From: Clostridium sp. UBA5530
GTDB lineage: Bacteria; Bacillota; Clostridia; Clostridiales; Clostridiaceae
Assembly: GCA_002423705.1 (NCBI GenBank)
Contig: DINW01000085.1
Span: 1 to 16,671 of the forward strand
Direction: 5' to 3'
Length of the DNA: 16,671 bases
The notes below the pieces were generated by a model. That model searched no databases and had not been told where the DNA came from. It saw only the letters and a program-made list of their open reading frames with translations. How positions within the stretch are numbered: the stretch's first letter is position 1; the number at the start of each line of letters is the position of its first letter. The position numbers and the translations under genes were made by a program. Of the stretch, positions 7,086 through 15,075 are shown piece after piece.

Positions 7086-10000
7086 CTTATATATTGAATT
7101 TTTTCTTAAAAACTCCTCTTTACCATAATCAATATCTATAGGAATAATTTTGTTAATATCTGATCCCTTTAACTCCTCATTAAATACTCTTATGCTTTGA
7201 ATTCTCAATACAGTTCCCAAAAATTGCTTAATCATAAACCCATTTTTAAGAACTACCTCTCCACTTCTTTTTTGAATATAACCTATAGCTTTTTCCAATT
7301 CTTCTTCTCCTTTACAATCCAGTATAAAGCCCTTACCTTTCAATGTGTTTAAAGCTATAGCATACATTTCTTTTTCATTATAACTTCCGAAATCAATCCA
7401 TATTGGGAATCTATAATTTAAGCCCTCATTGGATAAGACTACTTCCTTCATTTTTCCCTTGTTGCCACCTAAAACTATAACTATTTTATTATAATTTTTA
7501 TCTATGAATTCTATGAACTGAGATACTACTTCATTATATCTACAATCTTCAGTAAACATATTCCATTTATCTATGTATAATATTTTTCCTACAAATTTGT
7601 TTAAAATATCCTCCACTTTCATCCCATCATCCACCATAGCCATAAACTTATACTTATCCAATTCCACTATATTTTTTGCTTTAATAATCCCCATAGAATA
7701 ATACATCTCTGAAAGTATATTTAATACGGTTTTCTTACCTGTACCAGACTCTCCTGTGAAAATCATGTTCATATATTTATTTAAATCCACATCCATAGAC
7801 ATCTTTTTTCTTTTTTCTCTTATCTTCATTATTCTATATTGATTTCTTAAGAAATTTTTCAAGGTTTCGTTTTCAACTAGTGTTTTTAGTTTCTCTTCTA
7901 AATCAAACTGACCATCATATTTTATGGTTTTCATTTTCTCTATGTCCGTTACATTTATTAAATTCATCTCATACACACTTATATCATTTTCAGCGATTCT
8001 TATACTTTGATTTCTTATAAGCTCTTCAACATAATTTCTAATCATTCTGCCATTTCCAGATGCTGAATCAGAGTTTTCATATATATCCACAAAGCTTTTT
8101 TTAAGTTCTGTATAAGCATTTTTAGATACCTTAAAACCCTTTGACTCAATAAGTTTTAAAGCCATTTCAAATAGCTCATTGGCATTATAATCTTCAAATT
8201 TAGTCCACAATGGGAATCTAGACCTTAAGCCTATATTTACATCAAAGAAAGCATCCATTTCCTTTTCATATCCAGCTAATATGACTATTACTTCCTTTGA
8301 GTAATCTTCTATAAGCTTAAGGAGAACCTCTATTGCTTCTCTTCCAAGGGAATCATTAGCTAAAGTATAAGCTTCATCTATAAAAAGTACTCCTCCAATT
8401 GCTTCCTTAAATTTTTCTTCTGTTTTTTTAGGGGTCTCTCCTTGAATGTCAGATACAAAGCTGGATCTATCAGTTTCTATAAGTTGCCCCACCTTAAGTA
8501 ATCCCATACTGTTCAGCATTTCTGCTACAAGCCTAGCTATGCTAGTTTTCCCTGTACCTGGATTGCCTATGAACACCATATTTAAATTTTGGTCTATTTT
8601 TGTATTAACCCCTACAGATTTTCTTTTTTCTTGAGCTACTATTAACTTATACTGATTCCTAAGAAAATCCTTAACTTCCTCTAATCCTATGATGCCTTTT
8701 AGTTTATCTTCTAAGTCAAATTTCGCACTTACCTTAAAATTAAAATTATCTCTCTCTAGCAAGTCTATCTGCCTGTTCTTATCCTCTAAATATTTCTTAG
8801 AGGCATCCATTATGGCATTTTCTACTATGTTTCTAACAAATCTAGCATTACCTAAATCATTCTTCCCAACTAATTGGTTTCTTACAAATAAATCTATCAA
8901 TCCTTGTTTAGCATTATTAGCTATCTTATATCCCTTTGATTTTGCAATATTTACGGCTATTTCATACATCTCTACAGGGGTGTAATCTTTAAAATGTATT
9001 ACATTAGGGAACCTTGATTTTAACCCCTGATTAAGGCTTAAGAATTTCTCCATGTCCCTTTCATAACCTGCTAATATAACCACCAAATTATCTCTATTAT
9101 CTTCTATTCCCTTTAAAAGTCCATCTACTATTTCCATACCCACTTTATCATTTTTATCCTTACATAAGGAATAAGCCTCATCTATAAAAAGTACTCCACC
9201 AAGAGCTAAGTTTACTATATCCTTGGTTTTCTTTGAGGAATCTGAAGGATTTTCACCTATGAAATCTGCTTTGCTCACTTCTATAAAAACAGGTCTCTTA
9301 AGTATTCCTAAAGCATTGAAATATTCAAAGGTCACTCTGGCTGCATTAGTTTTTCCTGTGCCTGCATTACCTGCAAATATCATATTCATAGATATATCTG
9401 GAGACTTTAATCCTAACTTCTCTCTAATTTTTTGCACCTTATGATTATTTTCAATTTTCCCTATAAAGTCCTTTAAATCTTTTATTCCAGTGATGGACTC
9501 TAATTTGTATTCTACCTCCTCTAAAGTTGGAGTTGAATATTCACTTAGTCTATAACTTTCATCATTGATTTTACAATAGATCTCATTATCCTCCACATAC
9601 AATAATATCCTACTATGCACTTCAACCTCTTCTTTTTTTATAAAATTGGTTAAAGGTTTATAAATTTTATAGGAGATATACTGTAAAACGCTTAAACATC
9701 CTTCACTTCTAAATTCCTCCTGAAGATATCCACTTAAGCCTAAATTATCCTGACCCATTTTCCCCTCTTCTGTGCCTAGTATTATTTCAATATCAAATTC
9801 CTCTTTTATATGTTCTATTTCCTTTAGCAGTTCATTTTCTATTGCTTTTCTCCTTTCCTTTTCGTTTAAAGGCTTTATATATAAAACTTCATCCTTTTTA
9901 GTTAAAAAATCTTTTTTAAAAAATTCTTCACCTTTTTTACTTTCATTATTATACAAAAATACAAAAAACTTATTATGACAGATAAGCTTATCTATGGTAT

Positions 10001-10472
10001 CATCTTTTTCTCCATTCGCTTCCACTAAAAATGAATTTTTAATTACATATTGATCTTTTAATGATATACATTCATTAGGTCCTATGGAATCTAATATATT
10101 TAATATATCTTCACTGGCTTTGTCCGTATTCTTGAATATTATTCCCTGGGAGTTTCCATTTAGCTTCTCATATAAATCTGTCAAAAAAGCATTATATCCT
10201 AAGTTAAAATTATAGGAAGCCAAATTTATCTCATCAAACTCATGATTATCAATGATTTTCTCCTTTTTTAATTCCTGAAAAAATAGCTTTATTCCACTAT
10301 TTCTAAATAATTCCCTTTCTTCTACTATAAGTAATATTCCTTTTCTATGACTTAAAATTTGTTCTTTGAAATATTTGCATAAATCTGCTACAAATTCCTC
10401 TTGACCTATAAGCTCTTTCCTTAAAGTGTTCTCTATGTTTAAAAATTTGTTTTTTATTTCCTCATTATTCAT
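7080..10472 (-). CDS. Multi-module AAA+ ATPase, CbbX/SpoVK type
   Basis: This 1130-residue cytosolic protein is a chain of AAA+ modules. Module 1 has Walker A GNAGTGKT (368-375), Walker B GVLFIDEAY (426-434), sensor-1 region ILAGY (466-470), arginine finger SRFP (486-489) and sensor 2 GNARFVRN (541-548). Module 2 has GNPGTGKT (636-643), GVLFIDEAY (694-702), SRFP (751-754) and GNGRMIRN (806-813). Module 3 is degenerate: GESGTGKK (907-914) lacks the Ser/Thr after the lysine, IDEA has become IDKW (967-970), and sensor 2 is lost, though RFP (1021-1023) remains. Residues 20-280 look like a ClpB-type AAA region without a Walker A (GIIFKNTDKASEDILNIL at 110-127 recalls the Clp Walker B region); this is inference. 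Such proteins remodel other proteins, but the client is unknown. ATG 10472 has an AAGGAGAG site. Terminators lie on both sides, so it is transcribed alone. Confidence 0.88.
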   Translation of the reverse strand: MNNEEIKNKFLNIENTLRKELIGQEEFVADLCKYFKEQILSHRKGILLIVEERELFRNSGIKLFFQELKKEKIIDNHEFDEINLASYNFNLGYNAFLTDLYEKLNGNSQGIIFKNTDKASEDILNILDSIGPNECISLKDQYVIKNSFLVEANGEKDDTIDKLICHNKFFVFLYNNESKKGEEFFKKDFLTKKDEVLYIKPLNEKERRKAIENELLKEIEHIKEEFDIEIILGTEEGKMGQDNLGLSGYLQEEFRSEGCLSVLQYISYKIYKPLTNFIKKEEVEVHSRILLYVEDNEIYCKINDESYRLSEYSTPTLEEVEYKLESITGIKDLKDFIGKIENNHKVQKIREKLGLKSPDISMNMIFAGNAGTGKTNAARVTFEYFNALGILKRPVFIEVSKADFIGENPSDSSKKTKDIVNLALGGVLFIDEAYSLCKDKNDKVGMEIVDGLLKGIEDNRDNLVVILAGYERDMEKFLSLNQGLKSRFPNVIHFKDYTPVEMYEIAVNIAKSKGYKIANNAKQGLIDLFVRNQLVGKNDLGNARFVRNIVENAIMDASKKYLEDKNRQIDLLERDNFNFKVSAKFDLEDKLKGIIGLEEVKDFLRNQYKLIVAQEKRKSVGVNTKIDQNLNMVFIGNPGTGKTSIARLVAEMLNSMGLLKVGQLIETDRSSFVSDIQGETPKKTEEKFKEAIGGVLFIDEAYTLANDSLGREAIEVLLKLIEDYSKEVIVILAGYEKEMDAFFDVNIGLRSRFPLWTKFEDYNANELFEMALKLIESKGFKVSKNAYTELKKSFVDIYENSDSASGNGRMIRNYVEELIRNQSIRIAENDISVYEMNLINVTDIEKMKTIKYDGQFDLEEKLKTLVENETLKNFLRNQYRIMKIREKRKKMSMDVDLNKYMNMIFTGESGTGKKTVLNILSEMYYSMGIIKAKNIVELDKYKFMAMVDDGMKVEDILNKFVGKILYIDKWNMFTEDCRYNEVVSQFIEFIDKNYNKIVIVLGGNKGKMKEVVLSNEGLNYRFPIWIDFGSYNEKEMYAIALNTLKGKGFILDCKGEEELEKAIGYIQKRSGEVVLKNGFMIKQFLGTVLRIQSIRVFNEELKGSDINKIIPIDIDYGKEEFLRKNSIYKY

Positions 10473-10540
10473 ACTCTGTAGCTCTCCTTCTATTTCTTCT
10501 CTTAAATATACTATTTCATATTTAAAGATTTTTTATAAAT

Positions 10541-10581
10541 AAAAAAATCTCCATAATGCTTAATAAACATCATAAAGATTT
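10541..10581 (-). terminator. Rho-independent terminator after the TetR gene
   Basis: On the minus strand a 14-pair stem (10568-10581 with 10545-10558, including three G-T pairs) closes a 9-base loop and runs into seven T residues (10541-10547). It starts 11 bases after the TetR stop codon and ends the ABC-TetR operon. The following AAA+ gene must therefore have its own promoter in 10473-10540, where I see only AT-rich sequence and no convincing boxes. Confidence 0.7.
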
Positions 10582-10591
10582 AAAAACTTTA

Positions 10592-11209
10592 TTATTTATA
10601 TACACTGTCCTTAATAATATTGATATAACTAAATACTTCTTGATACATCATATCTTTATTTTCTAAAAATGTATCTAAGGTTTCACCATATTTTTTAACA
10701 TTTTTTTTATTTAATCCATCACATATATAAATAAACATCTCATATACCTTATTTATATCTATGTTTTCCTTAAACTTAGAATAATCTATGTCCTTTAAAT
10801 ATATGTCCGATCCAAGACCCGTATAATAGTTCATCTTTTCTTCCATATACTTTATAATGTCTTTATCTTCGCAGCCATAGCAATCTATTATAATACTTGA
10901 TTCTCTTTTATATTTTATTGAAGCCTGAAGTCTAGCATTTGATCCCTGTACTAACCTTTCGAAAAAATCCCTAGATAAGCTCTTCATATTATTTAGGATT
11001 TCCTTTTCTACAGTTTCCATTGCCCTATCTGCTACATATAAGTATAGATTAAGCTTATTTCCAAAGTAATTAAATAGGGCGCCTTTAGATATTCCAGCGT
11101 TCTTAACAATGGTATTGGTAGAACCATTAATATATCCCCTTAAAGCAAATTCATCTAGTGCAGCCTCATATATAGCTTTTTCCTTATCCTCTGGTATATT
11201 TATATTCAT
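10592..11209 (-). CDS. TetR/AcrR-family transcriptional regulator
   Basis: This 205-residue DNA-binding repressor probably controls its own operon. The N-terminal helix-turn-helix is typical: AIYEAALDEFALRGY (12-26), then TIVKNAGISKGALFNYFGNK (33-52). The ligand-binding C-terminal half is divergent, as usual for the family. It is the last gene after an ABC ATPase and an ABC-2 permease, 11 bases behind the permease stop, and the TAA of the permease overlaps its AAGGTGA ribosome binding site, so translation is coupled. The likely operators are the two palindromes with the core TGACCATRTRGTCA over the operon promoter near 12.93-13.0 kb. The inducer is unknown; a drug or lipid exported by the cognate ABC system would fit. 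Confidence 0.9.
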   Translation of the reverse strand: MNINIPEDKEKAIYEAALDEFALRGYINGSTNTIVKNAGISKGALFNYFGNKLNLYLYVADRAMETVEKEILNNMKSLSRDFFERLVQGSNARLQASIKYKRESSIIIDCYGCEDKDIIKYMEEKMNYYTGLGSDIYLKDIDYSKFKENIDINKVYEMFIYICDGLNKKNVKKYGETLDTFLENKDMMYQEVFSYINIIKDSVYK

Positions 11210-11220
11210 AATTTGTCACC

Positions 11221-11994
11221 TTAAAAATCTTTTTTATTATAAATTATAGCTCCTACAACTAATGATATAACCATTATACCAAACATAATAATAATATGAT
11301 ATGGTTCTATATATTTATCTACTGTTACCACATTGCTATTAATATAATCAAATATGCTATAATCCTTTAGTATATCTAATTTACTGCTCACTCCCCTTAA
11401 TAAAGATAAAGAATAAAATATGGATACTATTCCTATGGATAAACTTACTGCTTGTCTGTTTTTTCTTAATAATGATGCTATTCCATAGCATAGGGTACCA
11501 AAGGTTAAATGAACTAAAGTTGGCGCTATTGCCATTAAGTAAATAGCTTCTTTGCTATAACTATGGCCTCCAAATATTAATGCACCTATAATAGTAGCCA
11601 AAGCTACAATAATATTAAAAAAAACTATTATTATTACTAAGCTAATATATTTCGCTCCATATATTTCTATTCTATTAAAAGGCTTGGACATTAAATATTC
11701 AATAGAGCCTTCATCTTCTTCCTTTACTAATATACTGGCACCTAAATAAGCTTAATACATAGCACCCATTAGTACAACAACAATATACCCACCCTCTAAA
11801 CTATTCATAGGTGCTGCCTCCATGCCAAATGCCTTAAGCATTCCTTGTGGAAAGCTTGCCATCATATTTGATATATCTGATTTCATTGAGTCAAATAACA
11901 TTGCCATTATCAGTACCAATGCTGCCATAGACACAGACCAAATTATCAGTCCTTTTATATTTTCTTCTATTTCTTTTCTAATTATCAAATTCAT
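11221..11994 (-). pseudogene. ABC-2 type permease interrupted by an in-frame stop
   Basis: Read through, this is a 257-codon ABC-2 permease, the membrane partner of the ATPase encoded just upstream. The N-terminal part (11752-11994, 80 residues) ends at TAA 11752-11754. The same frame continues without shift through AYLGASILVKEEDEGSIEYL and then SKPFNRIEIYGAKYIS, the family's cytoplasmic segment after the second helix, to the stop at 11221. About six hydrophobic segments are visible over the whole frame. A single-base change (for example from TCA) would create the stop, and there is no other damage, so the lesion is recent, is bypassed, or is a sequencing error. The gene begins 8 bases after the ATPase stop with an AAAGGTAGGG ribosome binding site. 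A restart at ATG 11691 would yield only the last 156 residues. Confidence 0.85.
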
Positions 11995-12002
11995 ATTCAG
12001 CC

Positions 12003-12881
12003 CTACCTTTCATAATACTTTAGAAATATTTCTTCTAAAGAAGGTTCTTCTATTTTTATATCCTTAATATCAATCTTTGATAGATTCCTTATAAGTTCTG
12101 AAGGATTACCTGAATAAGTAAAAGTTATTCTATTGTTGTCTTTATTATAATCACTAATTCCTTTAATCTTCTCTAAGTCAATGTCATTAGAAATTAAGCT
12201 TACCCTCTTCAAGTTTATTTTATTTACATTATTAATATCCTCAACTTTTATCATTTTTCCCTCTTTTATAATGCCAACTCTATGGCAAAGCCTTTGAATT
12301 TCCGTTAGTACATGGGCGGAATATACTATAGTTTTTCCATGTTGCCTCAGTTCTTCTATGATTTTAAAAAACTCCTCTTGTACTAACGGATCTAGCCCTC
12401 CTGTGGCCTCATCTAAAATAATCAACTCTCCATTTGATAAAATAGCATCTATTATACCTACTTTCTTTTTGTTACCATAGGATAAATCCTCTATCTTTTT
12501 GTTTAAATCCAAATTTAGCCTTTTACCATATTCATCTATTGATATATTAAAGGTTCCATATAACTTTTGAGAATAATTTAATAACTTTTTAACTGTCATG
12601 TTATTATAAAAATTACACTCAGAAGGAAGATATCCTATATGACCTTTAATTTCTTTCTCATTTTCATCTATACTTAAGCCATTTACTTTTATCTCACCAC
12701 TAGTCTTTTTAACAATGCCTAAAATTGATTTTATAGTTGTAGATTTTCCGGCTCCATTAGGTCCTATTAAACCAAATATCTCTCCCTTATTCACCGAGAA
12801 AGATATACCATCTACCCCTCTATTGTTACCATATTTTTTTACAAGATTATTAACTTCTAACACTACATTATTTTCCATCAT
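12003..12881 (-). CDS. ABC transporter ATP-binding protein
   Basis: This 292-residue cytosolic ATPase would power the neighbouring ABC-2 permease. It shows Walker A GPNGAGKS (40-47), a signature of the divergent form LSYGNKKK (133-140), Walker B LIILDEAT (153-160) with a following GGLDP D-loop, and switch His190 in SAHVL. A C-terminal extension of about 80 residues follows, as in CcmA/drug-type exporter ATPases. The Q-loop position reads YLPSECNFY, without Gln, as in several ABC-2 exporters. The second of two adjacent ATGs (12878) is better spaced from the GGGGAGG site than the first, so the true start may be 12878. It is the first gene of the ATPase-permease-TetR operon. With the permease broken, the ATPase may have no working partner. 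Confidence 0.93.
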   Translation of the reverse strand: MMENNVVLEVNNLVKKYGNNRGVDGISFSVNKGEIFGLIGPNGAGKSTTIKSILGIVKKTSGEIKVNGLSIDENEKEIKGHIGYLPSECNFYNNMTVKKLLNYSQKLYGTFNISIDEYGKRLNLDLNKKIEDLSYGNKKKVGIIDAILSNGELIILDEATGGLDPLVQEEFFKIIEELRQHGKTIVYSAHVLTEIQRLCHRVGIIKEGKMIKVEDINNVNKINLKRVSLISNDIDLEKIKGISDYNKDNNRITFTYSGNPSELIRNLSKIDIKDIKIEEPSLEEIFLKYYER

Positions 12882-12928
12882 ACCCTCCCCTTAATATTTT
12901 AATTTCCCTATTCTGGCTATATAGTATT

Positions 12929-12974
12929 GTGTACAATGTCATTGTGACCATGTGGTCACAATGACATTGTACAC
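12929..12974. promoter_or_regulatory. Perfect 46-bp palindrome, probable TetR operator 1
   Basis: Two 22-base arms (12929-12950 and 12953-12974) are exact inverse complements around the two bases TG. The centre reads TGACCATGTGGTCA, which matches the centre of the next palindrome. It overlaps the -10 box and the predicted start of transcription of the ABC-TetR operon, where bound repressor would block transcription. Its unusual length could also form a hairpin in the leader RNA. Confidence 0.7.
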
Positions 12975-12994
12975 CGCATTGACCATATAGTCAA
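12966..12994 (-). promoter_or_regulatory. Promoter of the ABC-TetR operon
   Basis: The minus strand reads TTGACT (12989-12994), a 17-base spacer, then TACAAT (12966-12971), a near-consensus vegetative promoter. The -35 lies in the core of palindrome 2 and the -10 in the edge of palindrome 1. This arrangement would allow direct repression by the operon's own TetR protein. Confidence 0.7.
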
Positions 12995-13004
12995 TACGGT
13001 GTAC
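12969..13004. promoter_or_regulatory. Second palindrome, probable TetR operator 2
   Basis: Arms of 15 bases (12969-12983 and 12990-13004) match with one difference around a 6-base centre, giving the core TGACCATATAGTCA. It shares that core and the GTAC edges with palindrome 1, and the two centres are 35 bases apart. It covers the -35 box. Confidence 0.65.
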
Positions 13005-13020
13005 GAAATTTGTTCTTTTA

Positions 13021-13106
13021 TATACTATCATCTCACTCCTCATTAGTCTGGAGATAATAGGAGCTACCACTCTAGATCAGTTGAACTTGTCTAGAGTGGT
13101 AGCTCC
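13021..13106. repeat. Dispersed repeat, copy C, with a perfect 17-bp hairpin
   Basis: Bases 13021-13088 are a diverged copy of the repeat seen at 3951-4033 and 7003-7085 (TCTGGAGATAATAGGAGCTAC and a tail like CTCTAGATCAGTTGAACTT). The tail is then repeated in inverted form, so that GGAGCTACCACTCTAGA (13060-13076) pairs exactly with 13090-13106 around a 13-base loop. No T tract follows on either strand. The copy lies upstream of the ABC operon promoter. Confidence 0.65.
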
Positions 13107-13158
13107 AATGTATATACCTAATAAATAAAGTGTATCTGCAATTGAACTTGGTTGATTC

Positions 13159-13471
13159 TCACAGTATCATCCGTAGCCGAAACACCTGATTGTTCACATT
13201 GTAGATTACATTTTTCCCACAACGATTTACGAATTTCGGTACACCTTTTGCACCCATCCCATGGTCATGCTCTGCCGTTGCAGGCAAATTGTTTTTGTCC
13301 AGAGCAACATGGGAGTCTCAGGAATTTTCCACACCTATAAGAAGCTGCCCCAAAAGTTGTATTGCATCCTCTGTTTTTCCTGTGTGTAGTAGCTCCAGCA
13401 GTGGCGCTGGTGGTGATGGGAATTCTGGTAGCTTTATCTGCCTCATCCATAATAGCAAGGCCACACTCCAT
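13159..13471 (-). pseudogene. Decayed GHKL (AgrC-like) sensor histidine kinase fragment
   Basis: In the minus-strand frame ending at TGA 13159-13161, the translation ends GMGAKGVPKFVNRCGKNV and then IYNVNNQVFRLRMIL. This matches the G-box and final strands of GHKL histidine kinases (HGIGLKSV, then a V.RLRMxL end). Earlier in the same frame IGVENS precedes a TGA (13318-13320), recalling the conserved V.NS..G. Before that, ELLHTGKTEDAIQLLGQL is the end of the dimerisation helix pair. In another frame just upstream, MDEADKATR recalls the segment before the RHDxRHH phosphoacceptor, whose bases are deleted. So roughly the N- and D-box part and the phosphoacceptor site are missing. The stretch is visibly GC-richer (31 of 60 bases at 13381-13440) than its neighbours, suggesting transfer from a higher-GC Firmicute. 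The short open frames here are by-products. Confidence 0.75.
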
Positions 13472-13514
13472 GGCACTAGCAGAAGATCAGAACAAATCTA
13501 TGATTTTACTTACA

Positions 13515-14858
13515 TTATATCTTCTTTATCCATTTTTTACTTTTTAATCTTCCAATACAGACACAGCATTTTATAACCTCATCTAGTCTCATGGAAACAA
13601 ACACAATCAATGGATCCAACTTGAAATGGATTCCTGTAATATAACCTAATGGAATAGATACAGTCCATAAGAAAATCACATCTATTATCATTAAATATTT
13701 TGTATCTCCTCCTCCTCTTAATACACCCTTAGCTAAAGTAATTCCTATATCACTAAATACCACTACTATGGATATAACGGAGAGAAGTTTTATTGTAAGT
13801 GCTTTTGCCTCTGGACTTATATTATAAAAAGATACAATCCATTCTTTAGTACAGAATATAAGTATACCATTTATAATGCCAATTACAGTTGATATAAAAG
13901 CACAAGTAACTCCTTGACTATAGGCCTTGTCCAGCTTTCCAGCTCCTATGGTGTTGCTTGAGATTGTGGTTGCTGCACCTGATATATCTATCAACAGCAA
14001 TGCTGATATTTGTACCACTGTAGTTACAATACTGGATGATGCTAGTAACGCTGTACTGATATTTCCCATTATCATAGAAATTCCATTTTGTCCAAGGGCA
14101 ATCATCATATCTGAATACAAAACTGGTTGTCCTTTTTTCAAGAACATCCTTGCTATTCTTTTATCATGACCTTTCAAGTCTTGCAATCTAAATTTAATAT
14201 GTTTTTCAAACTTTAGCACATAAATTATTATAATTAAACATTCAACGGATCTTGCCACTAAAGTAGCTACTGCAGCACCATTAACTCCTAGTGCTTTTAA
14301 TCCAAAACCGCCAAATATCAAACCATAATTTGCAACCACCTTTACCACAAAGCTTATTCCTGCACTTACCATTGATACATTAACCACCCCGATAGATCGA
14401 AGCCAGCAACAGGATATGGTATTTATAGCCATGATTATAAAGGTTGGAATCATAATTTTTAAATAGCTCACTGCCATAACTGTGACTTCTGCATCCTTGG
14501 AATAAAGCCCCATTATGTTTTCATTAAAAATCATAGTAGCTATCATAAACATAAGTGCAACAATTATAGATATTTTATATAGATATGATACTAGATGTTT
14601 GATATCCCTCTTGTTATTTCCACCATAAAATTGGCCTGTTAATACAGCACCGCCATTTCCTAGTCCCATAGCTATATATTGAAAAATGATGCAGAATTGA
14701 TTAGCAATGGCAATGGCAGAGAGGGAGTTATCACCTAACCTCCCAACCATGAAAGAGTCTACCAATCCAATGCCTAAAGTTAATAAAGTTTGTAAGGAAA
14801 TCGGTATTGCTATTTTTATTAATTTCTTGTAAAATTCTCTATCTGTTTCTAAAATCAT
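13515..14858 (-). CDS. MATE family efflux transporter
   Basis: This membrane protein of about 447 residues has twelve hydrophobic segments and MATE features: IAIPISLQTLLTLGIGLVDS in the first helix region, FMVGRLGD just after it, and a symmetric second half starting near GQPVLYSDMMIALGQNG. The family exports cationic drugs or metabolites in exchange for Na+ or H+. The open frame begins at 14894, but ATG 14858 is the better start because AGGAGGAAAT sits directly before it and family homology begins a few residues later. The upstream codons run through a hairpin. Upstream lie the inverted repeats behind nagA; downstream, the kinase fossil begins about 45 bases after the stop, and no terminator is evident. 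Substrate cannot be told. Confidence 0.92.
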   Translation of the reverse strand: MILETDREFYKKLIKIAIPISLQTLLTLGIGLVDSFMVGRLGDNSLSAIAIANQFCIIFQYIAMGLGNGGAVLTGQFYGGNNKRDIKHLVSYLYKISIIVALMFMIATMIFNENIMGLYSKDAEVTVMAVSYLKIMIPTFIIMAINTISCCWLRSIGVVNVSMVSAGISFVVKVVANYGLIFGGFGLKALGVNGAAVATLVARSVECLIIIIYVLKFEKHIKFRLQDLKGHDKRIARMFLKKGQPVLYSDMMIALGQNGISMIMGNISTALLASSSIVTTVVQISALLLIDISGAATTISSNTIGAGKLDKAYSQGVTCAFISTVIGIINGILIFCTKEWIVSFYNISPEAKALTIKLLSVISIVVVFSDIGITLAKGVLRGGGDTKYLMIIDVIFLWTVSIPLGYITGIHFKLDPLIVFVSMRLDEVIKCCVCIGRLKSKKWIKKI

Positions 14859-14883
14859 ATTTCCTCCTAAGATAACAATAAGG

Positions 14884-14919
14884 GGCTGTATCAAAATTGT
14901 GAACTATTTTGATACAGCC
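14884..14919. terminator. Perfect 14-bp hairpin before the MATE gene
   Basis: GGCTGTATCAAAAT (14884-14897) and its exact inverse complement (14906-14919) flank an 8-base loop, about 25 bases before the MATE start. Only a weak T-rich stretch follows on the minus strand. It may end transcription from nagA or attenuate the MATE gene. The sequence also resembles ends seen in some insertion-sequence families, so it could be a mobile-element relic. Confidence 0.5.
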
Positions 14920-14936
14920 TCCTTAATTTAGAATAT

Positions 14937-15046
14937 AAAATTTAAAATTAAGGATGTAATTCTATAAGAATTACTAGAAAATATACTACTTTAAAAACTC
15001 CTTTAGGAGTTTCATCAATGATTTTGCATTTTTAATTTTAAATTTT
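14937..15046. repeat. About 110-bp AT-rich inverted-repeat element after nagA
   Basis: Terminal arms of 20 bases (14937-14956 and 15027-15046) are inverse complements with two mismatches. Inside are two smaller hairpins: TAATTCT ATA AGAATTA (14957-14973), and AAACTCC TTTA GGAGTTT (14995-15012), which on the minus strand continues into a short T run and could be the nagA terminator. The size and terminal inverted repeats suggest a miniature mobile element, but no target-site duplication was identified. Confidence 0.5.
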
Positions 15047-15075
15047 CAATTATTATACATATTCTTATGTTTTTT

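Noticed and set aside
13152..13576. Short open frames on both strands (13152-13340, 13265-13471, 13289-13576) as Cys/His-rich or small proteins
   Set aside because: Homology to a GHKL kinase lies in a different minus-strand frame containing a stop, so these are by-products of a decayed gene.
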